Assembly: GCA_030068075.1 (NCBI GenBank)
Contig: CM057823.1
Coordinates: 12,868,485-12,932,484 of the forward strand
Source: Paguma larvata
Taxonomy: Eukaryota > Chordata > Mammalia > Carnivora > Viverridae
Reading direction: 5' to 3'
Length of the DNA stretch: 64,000 nucleotides
Shown: positions 11,003 through 21,880 of the stretch, piece by piece
How positions within the stretch are numbered: the first letter of the stretch is position 1
How the letters are laid out: every line of letters starts with the position of its first letter
Made by a program: the position numbers and the translations under genes
The notes under the pieces: generated by a model
Database searches by the model: none
Told to the model about the DNA's origin: nothing
Seen by the model: the letters and a program-made list of their open reading frames with translations, nothing else

Positions 11003-12160
11003 AATTACATAAACATTAATCCTGACACTCACATCAGATGGTAAAACTAGGATGCGAAACTATATAGTTATAAATTCCTATGCATTTCTAAGCTCTGTCA
11101 GAAGACTGGTCTTTTCCTCATTGATTTTTTTATTATATTCCAGCATAATAAAAGACACTAGAACAAAAAAAAATACAACTCTTAAAGGAAGTATGTTTTA
11201 CTCAAATTACAACTTTCGTGATGTATTCAATCACTAGCTTTTACTGTAGTACATCTTAGTTATGTTCCACTTTGATTAATATCTAGATCTCATTCAAGAT
11301 AGATCTCACATGATACAGGAAATTAAAATATTCTGAATTGACATATTTACTATTTTAAACCACCATCAGGGAAAGGATTAAGTGGGCCAAGCCCGGAGAA
11401 GTTCAGAGAGCACAGACATAACATGCAGGCTACATTCTGTATTAACAGGGCTTTGGCAAGCTCTCTTAATAACCACCTGCTTTTCTAAACCTGTTTCTGT
11501 GAAAATTTATTCAGTCAATACTTGTTTGCATTTAAAATACCACATGACTGAAAGAGGAATATTTGGAATACAATCTAATTTAAGTTGGCTACTTCCTGTA
11601 ATTCATAAACTAGTTACTTTCTTCAAACACTGCATAGCCCAGTGCTTATAATGTGTTCTTCCAGGAAAAGAGTAAACTTCCACTTTTAAATTTAGATTAT
11701 CATAGCTTTTCCAGTCATGGAAATTTCCAAATCAAGAACACCTTCAATGTATTTAGGCCACGACTAATAATTCCACAGCCTACTACAGGAACTACCTTTC
11801 CAGTGAGAAGCTATTTGTTCGATTTGATAACCACCTATGTCTGTAAACCATTTATATGGTCATTTGAATCAAGTCTGTATTAAGTTAATATATTACTTAT
11901 GTGTATGTGTAATTATGTAAATGGATGCAGGTCTCCAAAAACTTGGCATGATTTTCAAGTAGAACTGTATGTGTTGGCTGGGCACAATGAAAGACCTAAC
12001 AAATGTGAAAACAAAGAAATGATGAGTGAGGTTTGAGAAGCTGAGAAATAGCCTGTATTAACGAAAGTAATATATGCTTTACAGATGGATCCAAACTACT
12101 TAAAAATGTTAGATATTTAATTGGAACCCCCACAGCACTTTACCTTTCCAGTTACTGTAA
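11003..12160. other. unassigned stretch
   Basis: AT-rich, with no recognised family. Plus-strand frames of 61-89 codons at 11052-11883 are consistent with chance. Confidence 0.45.
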
Positions 12161-12164
12161 CGGA

Positions 12165-12325
12165 AGGAAAAGACCACTAAATTGAACCTAGTGTTGAGAT
12201 CCCATTTCTGCTTCACAACTAGCTGTTGAGGGCCTGGACACTGACCTCTCTGAGCCCCCATTTCCTTATTTAGAAACTGGAGGTGTGGACTAGTCAGTCT
12301 CCAGGGTCCATTCCAACTCCACAGG
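12165..12325 (+). mobile_element. MIR/MIR3-like fragment
   Basis: The 'cacaactagctgttgagggc' ... 'catttccttatttagaaact' order and the 'ggtgtggactagtcagtctc' ... 'tccattccaactc' ending match a MIR3-type element in plus orientation, strongly diverged. Confidence 0.6.
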
Positions 12326-12647
12326 AGTTGTGGGATGGGTTTTTGGTAAAAGCATACCAGAGGCACAGGACGTCAGTCAAGAAGACCTGGTTCTCGCCAC
12401 CGAGAACCTCTCCAGCAAACCATCGAAATATGGTTTCACCAGATATTTCACCAGATATTTATGTATATTTAAACTATATTTACTTACGATGCATGTAATA
12501 AAACAGTTACATCGTAAACCACAAATTAAGACTTCAGCACAGTTGTCAGCACAAAGCAAGATAAATGGGGTCCAGAACTACTGGTGTGCAGTCACCTCTC
12601 GCAAACACTGCCCTAACGGTCACGATTAAATCCACGTGCACTAACAG

Positions 12648-12905
12648 AGCAGTGTTTAGGCACACAAACTCCAGGGCCAGACTGCCCGGGTTTGAGTCCC
12701 GGCTCCACTGTCTACTATCTGAATAATCTTGGACAACTTATGAACTAAACAGAGCCTCGGCTTCCTCATCTATAAAATGCGAGATAAAATAAAACTTCCT
12801 TCACAGGGTTGCTAAGAGGTTTAAATAAGTGACTATTTATTTGTAAAGCATTTAGAAAAGTACCTGGCACCTTATACAGAGTTTCTGTTAAGTAAACAGA
12901 GCCCT
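12648..12905 (+). mobile_element. MIR, near full length
   Basis: All MIR landmarks are in order: 'ccagactgcccgggtttgag' (B box), 'tcttggacaacttatgaact', 'cggcttcctcatctataaaa', 'cagggttgctaagaggttta' and 'aagtacctggcacc'. One of the best-preserved MIR copies here. Confidence 0.88.
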
Positions 12906-13073
12906 TCCACTGCTATCAAGTAACACTTCTTGCTGATGGGGTAGAATAAACACTAAAGAATGAAATTTTTCAAATTCAAAAACTTACGACTTCATTTAGC
13001 CAGCTGAAGAGACTTTGAAAAGTTACCCATAATAAAACAGTATTCTAAAAGTAGCCATTAAATAAAAAACATG

Positions 13074-13288
13074 AGGCATCTGGGTGGCTCAGTTGGTGAA
13101 GAGTCCAGCTTCAGCTCAGGTCAGGATCTCATGGCTCAGGAGTTTGAGCCCCAAGTCGGGCTGTGTGCTAACAGCTCGGAGCCTGGAGCCTTTTACAGAT
13201 TCTGTGTCTCCCTCTCTCTCTCTGCCCCTTCCAGCTAGCACTCGGTCTCTCTCAAAAATAAACAAACATTAAATAAATAAATAAATAA
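13074..13288 (+). mobile_element. felid CAN-SINE
   Basis: Head ggcatctgggtggctcagtt, body gcctggagcc and a tail ending in a short AAAT repeat (about 13270-13288). Confidence 0.93.
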
Positions 13289-14695
13289 TATGACCACTGC
13301 ACAAACTGCATACCACCAAAGACAAATATTTCATTATTAATACTGGATTTCCAGAGTGAAATGCTGTTATTCACACTACTTCTACCACTTTCACTCCCCT
13401 TCAGGAATTTGGGACTCCTTTCCAAGTTTAACATGATAAGCATCTGTAACATAACATACTTGTAAAGAGGACAAAACAGTGCATTTTACAGGAACCAGCT
13501 CATTATTTTCCACTTTGTGAATTTCGAACAGCTAAGGCAGTTTCCAAAAACGATTCCTTTCCAACAGAGGAAAAATTCTCAAAATTGTCAGAGAACCTGG
13601 GGGCATGTGAAGGATCGTTCAGAGTGGACATGACTCAACGTGTCAGGGATCTCCATAGAACCTGGCTGTGCCAGCCCAGCTCCAGCCAGAACACAGGCTA
13701 AGATACGCACGGCCAAAACAGTTATCACAGTGCCAGGGAGGCTGTGCTCTAATATGACCAAATAAAGATACAACTAACATCCCAGATAAGCTGCTCTGTT
13801 TTGCCAAAACGTCTCAATCTTTCTTCCAAATGGCTATTCTCCTAAGCTATTTATTAAAGTGTAATTTATTTGGAGCCTCATGGAAGATTTCCTGTATGTG
13901 CTGAATAGAATATAAACGTCATCAGAAATCTAAGACAACATATGTATATACCAAACGACGATATACCCATGACTTTAAAAAAATCGTTCTAGTATGGTTA
14001 ACACCACATATGCTACACTTTTTTTGCTAACTGAAATTGTATCACAGGTGCTATGAACCCAGAGAAGAGGACCATGGAACCCTAACCTCATACCCTCCTC
14101 CCTCTGACACCATCCGGGTGTAAGCAGTGCCTGGACAACTGGCCCAGAACGTTTAGACGACCCTCTAAGGCTAGCCCAAGCACCATTTATTTTCCTCCAC
14201 ATGTCTTAATCTGTGGTGGAGGGTATACCATTCATCGAAAATTTCAGGTTTTATCTGCAGAGTAACCTAATGGCTTAAAGATTTTAAAAAACAGAATAAA
14301 TAGATACACATACACACAAGATTTTGGAAATGCAAATAACAGAACTGTTGTTTTTCTGACTTCACAATCGGCACTGCTAACAAGATCAGTTTCCTCTCAC
14401 CACATAAACAAACGTTCCCTAATTATGATTCCCTTCTCTTCTGCCACTTTTCTCCCCTGGGCTCTACTGGGTCAGCAGTAACACCACACCTTGCTTAATT
14501 CCAGGCTAACAGCCTTTCCTTTCATAGTTGTTCTTCACTCGCGTAGAAAGCTCACTTTTGGACTGAGGAGCGCAAATCGAGTCTTCTCTTGCTCCAAGGA
14601 AGCAGCTCTCTGCAACGGCTCCCTTCTCTCCTTCCTTCTTTGAACTCCTGTTGCACTGTTGTACCACAGTCATGTGTCTCATTCTGTTCCCAAAC
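13289..14695. other. unassigned stretch
   Basis: Nothing recognisable. Several short frames on both strands, none longer than chance or with a known motif. Confidence 0.45.
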
Positions 14696-14699
14696 TGCT

Positions 14700-14790
14700 T
14701 CACAGGCTTTAGTTAAGTCCTTTCCAATTAAACCATAAATTCCTTGAGAGCAGAGACCGTATCTCATTCACCTATCACTATAATCTTGAA
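14700..14790 (+). mobile_element. L2 3' fragment
   Basis: The 'ccataaattccttgagagca' ... 'gagaccgtatctcattcacc' run resembles the 3' part of L2 in plus orientation. Confidence 0.55.
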
Positions 14791-15172
14791 TTAGGGGTCT
14801 AAATCTCCTTAGATTTAGGGATCTAAGTTTTCTCCTGCATCTGACATTTAAGAATGACACGCCCATTCTGGAGAAAGTCATAATTGGATAGTATTTAAAT
14901 TATTGCACAGAAAGGTCAGGTTTTAATTCTAAGAGGAAAAGGCTCCCTTTTTAATCTATCCATTAAAAACAATTAAGAATTTAAAACCATAAAACGATTT
15001 ATAAAAGAATTTGAGATCCCAAACTAGGTAACACTACCAAATTTAATCATGGATTTACACAAATAATAGATTCAGTGGTTTCTAAAACTGTTTAAGTATC
15101 ACCTTTTTGCCTTAATGCTCAAGACACAAGGAGGACTCTAATCCTAAATTAGAGATCGATCTGTTTCTTTCT
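14791..15172. other. unassigned stretch
   Basis: AT-rich with no recognised content. A small imperfect direct repeat (aggggtctaaatctcctta / agggatctaagttttctcct) lies at about 14793-14837. Confidence 0.4.
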
Positions 15173-15187
15173 AAAAACCAAGTTTCT

Positions 15188-15394
15188 GGGGCGCCTGGGT
15201 GGCTCAATCAGTTAAGCGTCCGACTCTTGGTTTCAGCTCAGGTCATGATCTCAGTTTCGTGAGTTCCAGCCTTGCATCGGGCTCCATGCTGACGGTACAG
15301 GGCCTGCTTGGGATTCTTGCTCTCTCCCTTTCTCTCTGCCCCTCCCCCACTCCCGCTGTCTCTGTCACTCTCAAAATAAACTTTAAAAAAGATT
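15188..15394 (+). mobile_element. felid CAN-SINE (second subtype)
   Basis: Variant with 'cgactcttggtttcagctca' after the head and the shorter 'gggcctgcttgggattct' body. Duplication of 15 bp with one change: aaaaaccaagtttct / aaaaaccaggtttct (15173-15187 and 15395-15409). Confidence 0.95.
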
Positions 15395-15969
15395 AAAAAC
15401 CAGGTTTCTTCTGCAAAGTTCAGAAAAGACAGCCCATGAAGTGTTTAACTACAAGGAAAAGGAAACATAATTCCTCTAAATAGCAAATTATTTAGAAGTT
15501 TCACCTCTGAGGTTAAAGCACATTCAAGTTTTAAATGTGAAGAAACAAAGTTCTTCGATAAGAGATGGTAAATCCCAAATTTAACCCCACCCCCCTCCCG
15601 CCACAGATGCTTGCCAAGCACATGCTCCTCAAGCACTCCTAGAGGCTGGTCATTTCACCACCTCGGTTAGATCTTTGTTTCCTCCCTCCACATGCACAGT
15701 GGACAGGATACTTGCCACCTTTAAGACATTTTCACAGGAATATAGAAAGCATGAAAGAACTCATCGGGTACTGTTAAGTCCCTGACAGACACTATGATAC
15801 AGTACTTAGTTATCCCGTTTCTGATTTTCAATACTAAACTCGCCATTGTGAACTGCCTCTCTCGTGCTCTCAGGGCACTGTATGTTCAAGAAAACCAAAA
15901 GGGAGGACATTAAGAGCTCCCAAAAATATAATCAGAAAGCTAATCTTCCAGGAAATACGTCACATAATT
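15395..15969. other. unassigned stretch
   Basis: No repeat or gene recognised. Confidence 0.4.
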
Positions 15970-16136
15970 CAGTGTTTCTTAAACATGCCTGATCGCAAGA
16001 AACCCCAGAGTATTGGTAAAAAAAAAAAATAGATCTTACCTCCAGAAATTCTGATTCAGGCTTAGGAGCCTGAATTTTTAACAAGCAACAGATGATTTTC
16101 CTGATCGAATGTATTTGGGAAACACGAATATAACAC
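15970..16136 (+). mobile_element. MER5A-like hAT DNA transposon remnant
   Basis: Starts with cagtgtttcttaaac (compare the MER5A end cagtggttctcaaac). It contains 'ccagaaattctgattcaggc' and 'tgaatttttaacaagcaaca', then a degraded right end. Non-autonomous, no coding content. Confidence 0.75.
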
Positions 16137-16649
16137 ATTACCAAATCCACAGGAAAGTTTTCTAGTTTTAAAAGAACATACAAACAACATTCAATTATAC
16201 CTACTCCCACTGAGAGGAGGTTGAGGCCCCTGAAAGCTTCTCACTGCCAAATGCCATAGGGCCTGTTGCAAAGACTTTGCTTAATCTTGGAGCAGAGGCC
16301 TGTGAGCCAGACCCGGAGTGAATTTCACACAAACAGAGAAGAATCAGACCCTTTTGTCTGAGAAACAGATTTACAATTATATTTTATGAGGTACTCCTGC
16401 ATTTATTTAGGAGGAAATCATTCAAGCTATGCTTCAACTAGTGATACAATGAACTTTTCCTATGATTCTTTACTGAAAATAATAAGAAAATAATTCTCCT
16501 GAGACACTCCCTAAATTTCTGAGATGTTTAAAAGTTTGTGGGTGTTTTAAGTAGCCTATTTGAGAAGCAGATCAATGAACCAATAGGCAATGAGTGATTA
16601 ATGCGAACGTACTATTTGTAAGAAGTGGTTAAGGAGTATTCAGATTTGT
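16137..16649. other. unassigned stretch
   Basis: No gene or repeat recognised between two MER5A-like fragments. Confidence 0.4.
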
Positions 16650-16745
16650 CGCATAGAAACTTGTTAAGATGTAGACTGATTCAGCAGATCTAGGTTGGGA
16701 CCTGCGGTCCTGCATTTCTAGCTAGCTACCAGGTCCACAGACCAT
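16650..16745 (+). mobile_element. MER5A-like fragment
   Basis: 'gaaacttgttaagatgtaga' ... 'tgattcagcagatctaggtt' ... 'cctgcatttctagctagcta' follows the MER5A order in the plus direction. The left end is degraded. Confidence 0.65.
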
Positions 16746-16774
16746 GCTAGAAAATTTCCACAGGAATGATTACC

Positions 16775-16943
16775 AAAACCTAAATGTGCCTAAGGATCAC
16801 AGGGAGAACACGATTACTTAAAATGAAGATCCTTGGTCTCCATTCCTAGATATTCTGATTAAGAAAGAACAAGACCCTGGAAGTTGTAATCTTAGCAAGG
16901 GCTTTCCAAGATACTGCTATAGACCCCCACGCTGAGAAATATT
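16775..16943 (+). mobile_element. MER5A-like hAT remnant
   Basis: 'atgtgcctaaggatcacagg' ... 'gatattctgattaagaaaga' ... 'cccccacgctgagaaatatt' reads as a diverged near full-length MER5A, third in a 1-kb cluster. Confidence 0.7.
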
Positions 16944-17882
16944 ACTATAAAAGTCACCAAGATTAGTAAAGTTTGTTATCTCTTACAGGATAGGGGGAAA
17001 AAGATATCTGTGCCAAACAGCCACGCTACAAAGACAGTAGGAGACACTTGGTAAGAACAGTACTCATAATTTTCCCTAAAAGTTACAAGATACTGACATT
17101 TTGGAGAGGAAGGGATATTTTAAAGTTTTAATTAACAAACAACAACCATTAAGTTTTAAAGGGATAGTTTTTATATAAAAAACTAAGTATCCCTCATGTG
17201 GTATAAACAAATGCCAGGAGCCAACAGCCCAGCAGTCTGATGTAACAAATGATGGTTTGATGCTAAAAGCTGTTTGTCCTGCTCTATGTCCCATAGTAAA
17301 TACCATAAACATCCCGTTGACTGGCAGAAATGTGAGGCATAAAAACCATCTGGCACCTTTACCAGCATCATTACTGAGGTCCAAGATGACAGAATTACAG
17401 GAACTATAAAGGAAATGAAAAAAGGATCACTCCTATGCACTAACAAAAAATTCTTATATGGTGAGCAGAGTTGGGGAGAACTAATAAATTTAGATGCCAA
17501 CAGTCCTGTTCATCTAGTATCTGGACAAAATGCCAGCGATGAATATGTAAGTCTAACCTAGCAACTCCCTATCTCCTGTCAGCGTGACAGCTAGTATTTT
17601 GTTTACTATGGCTTGGATACCTTGTCAATGGTAATGCCCAGTACAATCATGTCTGCACATCGAACATGAATTAGTCATTCCGTCCAGCTTTCCCACAGGC
17701 TGGACCTGACGGACCTTCGTTTCTTGGCCACCTCTGAATAGAGGTAACAGGCCTCTGGAACGCCCATACTCTTCACAGCTAAGCACTGATGACTGTACAA
17801 CACATTCTAATCATCACCTTCCTCTTAAGTTCAACCTACAGTGAGTTAGCAGAAATGCAACCTTGTTGAGGCAACTCACAAA
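16944..17882. other. unassigned stretch with exon-like open frames
   Basis: The plus strand is open for 68 codons (17343-17546). The frame ends exactly at the donor-like gaatat|gtaagt. The part from 17366, after ttaccag, would make a 181-nt internal exon. The predicted peptide includes KGSLLCTNKKFLYGEQSWGE and is not recognised. The minus strand is open for 102 and 105 codons over the same region and has its own acceptor-like tttcctttatag. Because opposite frames compete and no family is recognised, this is a candidate only. Alternatives are an unrecognised old repeat or chance. Confidence 0.2.
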
Positions 17883-17975
17883 AGGAGAAGGTGGAGCACT
17901 ACACTGTACATCTAAAATTAATGTAACACTGTATGTTAACTATACTGGAATTAAAACAAAAAACAAAAAAAGAGA
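17883..17975 (+). mobile_element. retroposon 3' end (L1-like tail)
   Basis: 'ctgtacatctaaaattaatg' and 'gtatgttaactatactggaa' followed by an A-rich tail resemble a widespread LINE 3' end. The family assignment is weak. Confidence 0.4.
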
Positions 17976-18279
17976 AAGATAGAGTGATATGAAGGAAAGA
18001 GCAGAGAAAGAATTATGAGTCCTATATTCTAGTACTAATAACGTTTGGCCACTGCCTCATTCCTGAAAGTTGCTGAGGAGAGGTATGACATCTGAGAAAG
18101 TTTGAAATACTACAATAACTAAAGCAGTGATGAAAAAGAAACACAGAACCAACAACTCTATAGTGGCTCCAGAATAACGACCATTCCGAAATCAACACTG
18201 CATCCAGCAAACCATTCTGCAGTCCCAAGGAGACATTTGTAGTATTAACTAACAATCCGACTTTTAAAACCAAATGGGC

Positions 18280-18476
18280 AGGGTGCCTGGGTGGTTCAGC
18301 TGGTTAAGTGTCCGACTCTTGGTTTAGGCTCAGGTCATGATCTCAGGGTTCATGAGTTTGAGCCCCACATCAGTCTCCTTGCTGATAGTGTAAAGCCTGC
18401 CGAGCTCGCTCTCTGTCCCTCCCCCATGCACATGCACTCTCTCTCACAATAAATGAGCTTTTAAAAATTAAAATAA
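18280..18476 (+). mobile_element. felid CAN-SINE, first of a tandem pair
   Basis: Head gggtgcctgggtggttcagc, second subtype body. Its A-rich tail runs straight into the next SINE. The flank aaaaccaaatgggc (before) and aaaaccaacgaatgggc (after the second SINE) look like a shared duplication. Confidence 0.92.
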
Positions 18477-18478
18477 TA

Positions 18479-18673
18479 GGGGTGCCTGGGTGGTTCAGCT
18501 GGTTAACTGACTCTTGATTTCAGCTCAACTCTTGATCAAGCCCCGGGTCAGGCTCTCTGCTGATGGGGTGGAGCCTGTCTTGGGATTCTGTCTCCCTCTC
18601 TCTCTGCCCTTCCCCTGTTCATGATCTCTCTCTCTCTTGCTCTCTCAAAATAAAAATATTAAAAAATTAAAAA
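18479..18673 (+). mobile_element. felid CAN-SINE, second of a tandem pair
   Basis: Starts ggggtgcctgggtggttcag in the tail of the preceding SINE, with a short deletion in the tRNA part (ggttaactgactcttgattt). It probably inserted into the A-rich tail of the first copy. Confidence 0.92.
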
Positions 18674-18689
18674 CCAACGAATGGGCTGT

Positions 18690-19321
18690 CTCCAGAAATA
18701 CAATCAGATGCCCAAATCCCCAGAAATCTCCGGTTTCTCACTCATTCTCCATTCTCATCGTGTACATCCATCACCAACAGACTGTGTCTTGTTGGGACAC
18801 ACCTGTAAAATGGCAGTTTTCCCTGAGAAAAGACATTAGTAGCCTCATTCACACCTCTAGAGAGCCTGAAATAATGGAAACTATTTCCAAAGAGAAAAGT
18901 GGTTGAGGGGAGGGGAGATAACAATCTACATCTATCAGAATCTTAACTTAGTTCCTGCGCAAGGCATTCTTGCTTTGCCTGACAGACACCCTTCACACAA
19001 CCTGTACCAAAACGCCCACTAAATAACGAAAGACATGTCCGTCTTGCCGAATCAACAAAACCCCAGGAGGACAGACCCTGTGTCAGTGGCAGAATACCTG
19101 ATCTACATCATTTAGTGAAGTTTCTCAGACAGAAGGTTAGGCAAGTAGGAAAAAGAAATCTTCTGAGACTCAGGGCACTGGGATGGCAGGTGTAAATCTA
19201 AAGATTTCAATGGCCCAGGCCAGCGAAACGTGCTGTGGCCTGCCTGCTTCTGCTACAGAGTAGGTTATAAAAAAACTGCTATATTATAGGCACCCCAGAG
19301 CCTGTTCGAGACCCGAGATTT
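18690..19321. other. unassigned stretch
   Basis: No recognised repeat or exon. Confidence 0.4.
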
Positions 19322-19339
19322 CTTCTGGCATGCAAGTGA

Positions 19340-19412
19340 TTAAATATTCTACCTCCAGGGCTTTTAAAGCACTCTACTTTAAAACAAATATTAAAATGCT
19401 GGCTAGTTACCA
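19340..19412. repeat. local duplication, copy 1
   Basis: The block 'catgcaagtgatt(a/g)aatattct' ... 'cctccagggcttttaaagca' ... 'aacaaatattaaaatgctg' matches a second block at about 20114-20189 with scattered substitutions. Flanks do not match. The family is unknown. Confidence 0.7.
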
Positions 19413-19425
19413 TACTTACTGACGT

Positions 19426-20107
19426 TTTCTACTCATTTTAACATATACAGTAGGGGTTTTGCTAAGGAAATACACGTGTCCTTCGTCAGGGAGTATCATA
19501 AAAGGCTAAGGAAAAATAACTTTACTCCAAAGTTTTTCTATTTTTAAATGAAATGTTTTCCCTCAGTTTAAGAAAACATTTTTACTGCTTTCAGGCAATG
19601 AGAAACCGAATCAAACCAGAAGTGACAGATCGATTAATAGCTACATTTACCCATGTTGTTACAGAAAGCCATGCCAGCATTTACAACTCCTGTTATTTTT
19701 TCACAGTACTGCAGTTCTGGAAATAGTATGCAGAATTCTGTGTGATGAGTTCTATAACCCAAGTACCACAAATAGAACTGGGACTGAAGATCTGAGCTGG
19801 GTGGAGAGAAACTACCAAAAGTCGCCATGCATGGACCACCTGGGGCTTCCCAGCCAACATCCCGGGTATGAGCCTGGTGTTCCGCTCACACCCTCCAGCC
19901 CCTACCTGCAGTGGCCACCCACAGTGTCAGTCCTACCTTCCTCCGCGAAGTCTAGTTCTGGGTGTTAAGGAATAAAAGCAAACAGATCAGGCTGAAACCA
20001 TCCAGAGTTGCCACCAGACTAAGACAGGCTACTTGGAAGAGAACATTCATCGCAAAGCTGGCCGTCTATACATTCATCTCATGCTGAATTAATTATTAAT
20101 TCTTAGG
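19426..20107. other. unassigned stretch between duplicated blocks
   Basis: No gene or repeat recognised. A somewhat GC-richer patch lies at 19820-19960. Confidence 0.4.
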
Positions 20108-20113
20108 AACTAC

Positions 20114-20189
20114 CATGCAAGTGATTGAATACTCTGCCTCCGGGGCTTTTCAAGCAAGTTTATTTTTAAACAAATATTAAAACACTGAC
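20114..20189. repeat. local duplication, copy 2
   Basis: Counterpart of the block at 19340: 'catgcaagtgattgaatact' ... 'cctccggggcttttcaagca' ... 'aacaaatattaaaacactga', same orientation, about 775 bp away. Confidence 0.7.
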
Positions 20190-20205
20190 TCGTCTTCATA
20201 CTTCT

Positions 20206-21048
20206 TGATTGTAAAGTGACTAGATATAACAATCTAAATTTTGTAATTTTAACCCACTCTCCTACCTCTCATTTTAAGAAAGTTATTCAGGAGAAGGAAA
20301 CCATGCATTAATTTAATTTGATGTGGCAACCTGCTTTCCATCTGTGTCTCTTGTAATACCTCCATTTGTTTAAAAGCAAGATAAACTGTTCTTTAACAAG
20401 CCTTGGAGCCCTGCTTCTAAACAGGACATCCTAGTTGACTTAGAGTGTAACTAAATGTAAATTGTAATTTTTCAAGATTTTTTGTTGAAACCAAATTCTA
20501 CCCATAAAACCATATGCTCCGGTCCTGAAGGAGTTCTTCCTAAAACAATGGAAAAGTACTAAAGAGACTATCGAAGGAGCAGAAACTCCCTAGAATCCGG
20601 CCTCCTCGTCACAGCTGAATAATTCTGCTCCTCCCTGAGGCCCAAGTTGCTCCCTATACAGGGTGGAGGTAACAGACTTGATGACCTACTAAGAGCCGGA
20701 GGGAGAAAGGGGACATTATTCAAGTTGCTTCAAGATATCAGAACATATTCTTAGACACATAGGAAGGACGTCAGAAAATATGTTAGAGATTTCCTATTTT
20801 AACTAAAACCTCAGGTTTCAAAATGCTATTAAGTTTGTCTTCCGCATTATCCTTTCTCTCTCTTTCTTTCTTTCGATTCTTGATCAGGCTCAACAAACTT
20901 AAGGAATACATGCCAGAATGGTAAACTCTTCAAGAGCCTGATAATGTGGAATTAGCACTGCTCTAACCACCATCTTCCCCTTGAAAAAGTCACTTGGCAT
21001 TCTTCTCCAGCATTACTAGCGGAACGGATATAAAATACAATGTGCCAG
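20206..21048. other. unassigned stretch
   Basis: No gene recognised. It contains a short pyrimidine run (ctttctctctctttctttct) at about 20852-20871. Confidence 0.4.
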
Positions 21049-21066
21049 ATCCCCAGTTTCTAAGGA

Positions 21067-21087
21067 GATTTTTTTTAATGTTTATTC

Positions 21088-21135
<48 letters not shown>

Positions 21136-21191
21136 GGTACGCACAAGCTGGGGAGGGGCAGAAAGGAGGGGGAGGGAGAGAGAGGGAGAGA

Positions 21192-21228
<37 letters not shown>

Positions 21229-21288
21229 GGGGAGAGGGGGGGAGAGAGAGAGAGAGGGAGAGGGGGAGAGGGGGGGAGAGAGAGGGGG

Positions 21289-21324
<36 letters not shown>

Positions 21325-21475
21325 TACGCACAAGCTGGGGAGGGGCAGAGAGAAGACAGGGAGACAGGATCCAAAGCAGGCTCCCTGCTGTCAGTGGAGA
21401 GCCCAATGCAAAGCTCACTGACCTCACGAGCCCCACTTAACTCACAAATGCTTAACTAAGCCACCCAGGCGTCCC
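21067..21475 (-). mobile_element. old felid/carnivore CAN-SINE expanded by a GA microsatellite
   Basis: Minus-strand SINE: a T-rich tail complement at 21067, 'caagctggggaggggcagag', 'aagcaggctccctgctgtca' and the head complement 'agccacccaggcgtccc' at the right. The CT-rich part has grown into a long GA tract that contains a 29-bp direct repeat. Diverged flanks (cccagtttctaag / cccaatttccaag) suggest an old insertion. Confidence 0.85.
21087..21320. repeat. (TG)n-(GA)n microsatellite, interrupted by GGGA/GGGGA units
   Basis: A short TG run (21087-21100), then GA with embedded GGGA and GGGGGGA units. The purine-only strand gives long fake open frames on both strands. The identical 29-bp block caggtacgcacaagctgggg(...) occurs at 21134-21162 and 21321-21349, so the tract has been partly duplicated. 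Confidence 0.95.
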
Positions 21476-21639
21476 TACATCCCCCAATTTCCAAGCCTAA
21501 CTTCAACTCCAGAGAAAGGGCGGGCAGGATGATAGATAAGAGAAACAATGGATAGAGAACCCATTCCTAGGAGTATGGTCTCACAAAATTTTGATGATTA
21601 GATATGGAGAAGAAATGAAGAATATATAGAGTTTATACA

Positions 21640-21880
21640 ATAGTTGCCCAATATTATCAAGCATTTTATTACATGCATGTATTTAATCTGAACTTCAACT
21701 AAATAAACTAGGTCTTCTCTCTGTCCCAGTTTTTATACACGAGGAAACTAAGGCTCAGGAAGCTCAAGTAACTTGTAACAAACCTATTAAGTGACAGAGC
21801 CAAGACTCAAACCTTAAACGTTCAAGACCTGACTCCTGAAGTCAAGAGCCCTATACCATTACGCCTATTTCTACCCACTG
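21640..21880 (-). mobile_element. MIR, minus strand
   Basis: Reverse complement of MIR in order: 'atttaatctgaacttcaact', 'cacgaggaaactaaggctca', 'caagtaacttgtaacaaacc', 'tgacagagccaagactcaaa' and 'agccctataccattacgcc'. Confidence 0.85.

Noticed and set aside
20990..21459. Several long frames of Ser-Leu or Arg-Glu repeats on both strands
   Set aside because: They are translations of the GA microsatellite in a SINE, where stop codons cannot occur.
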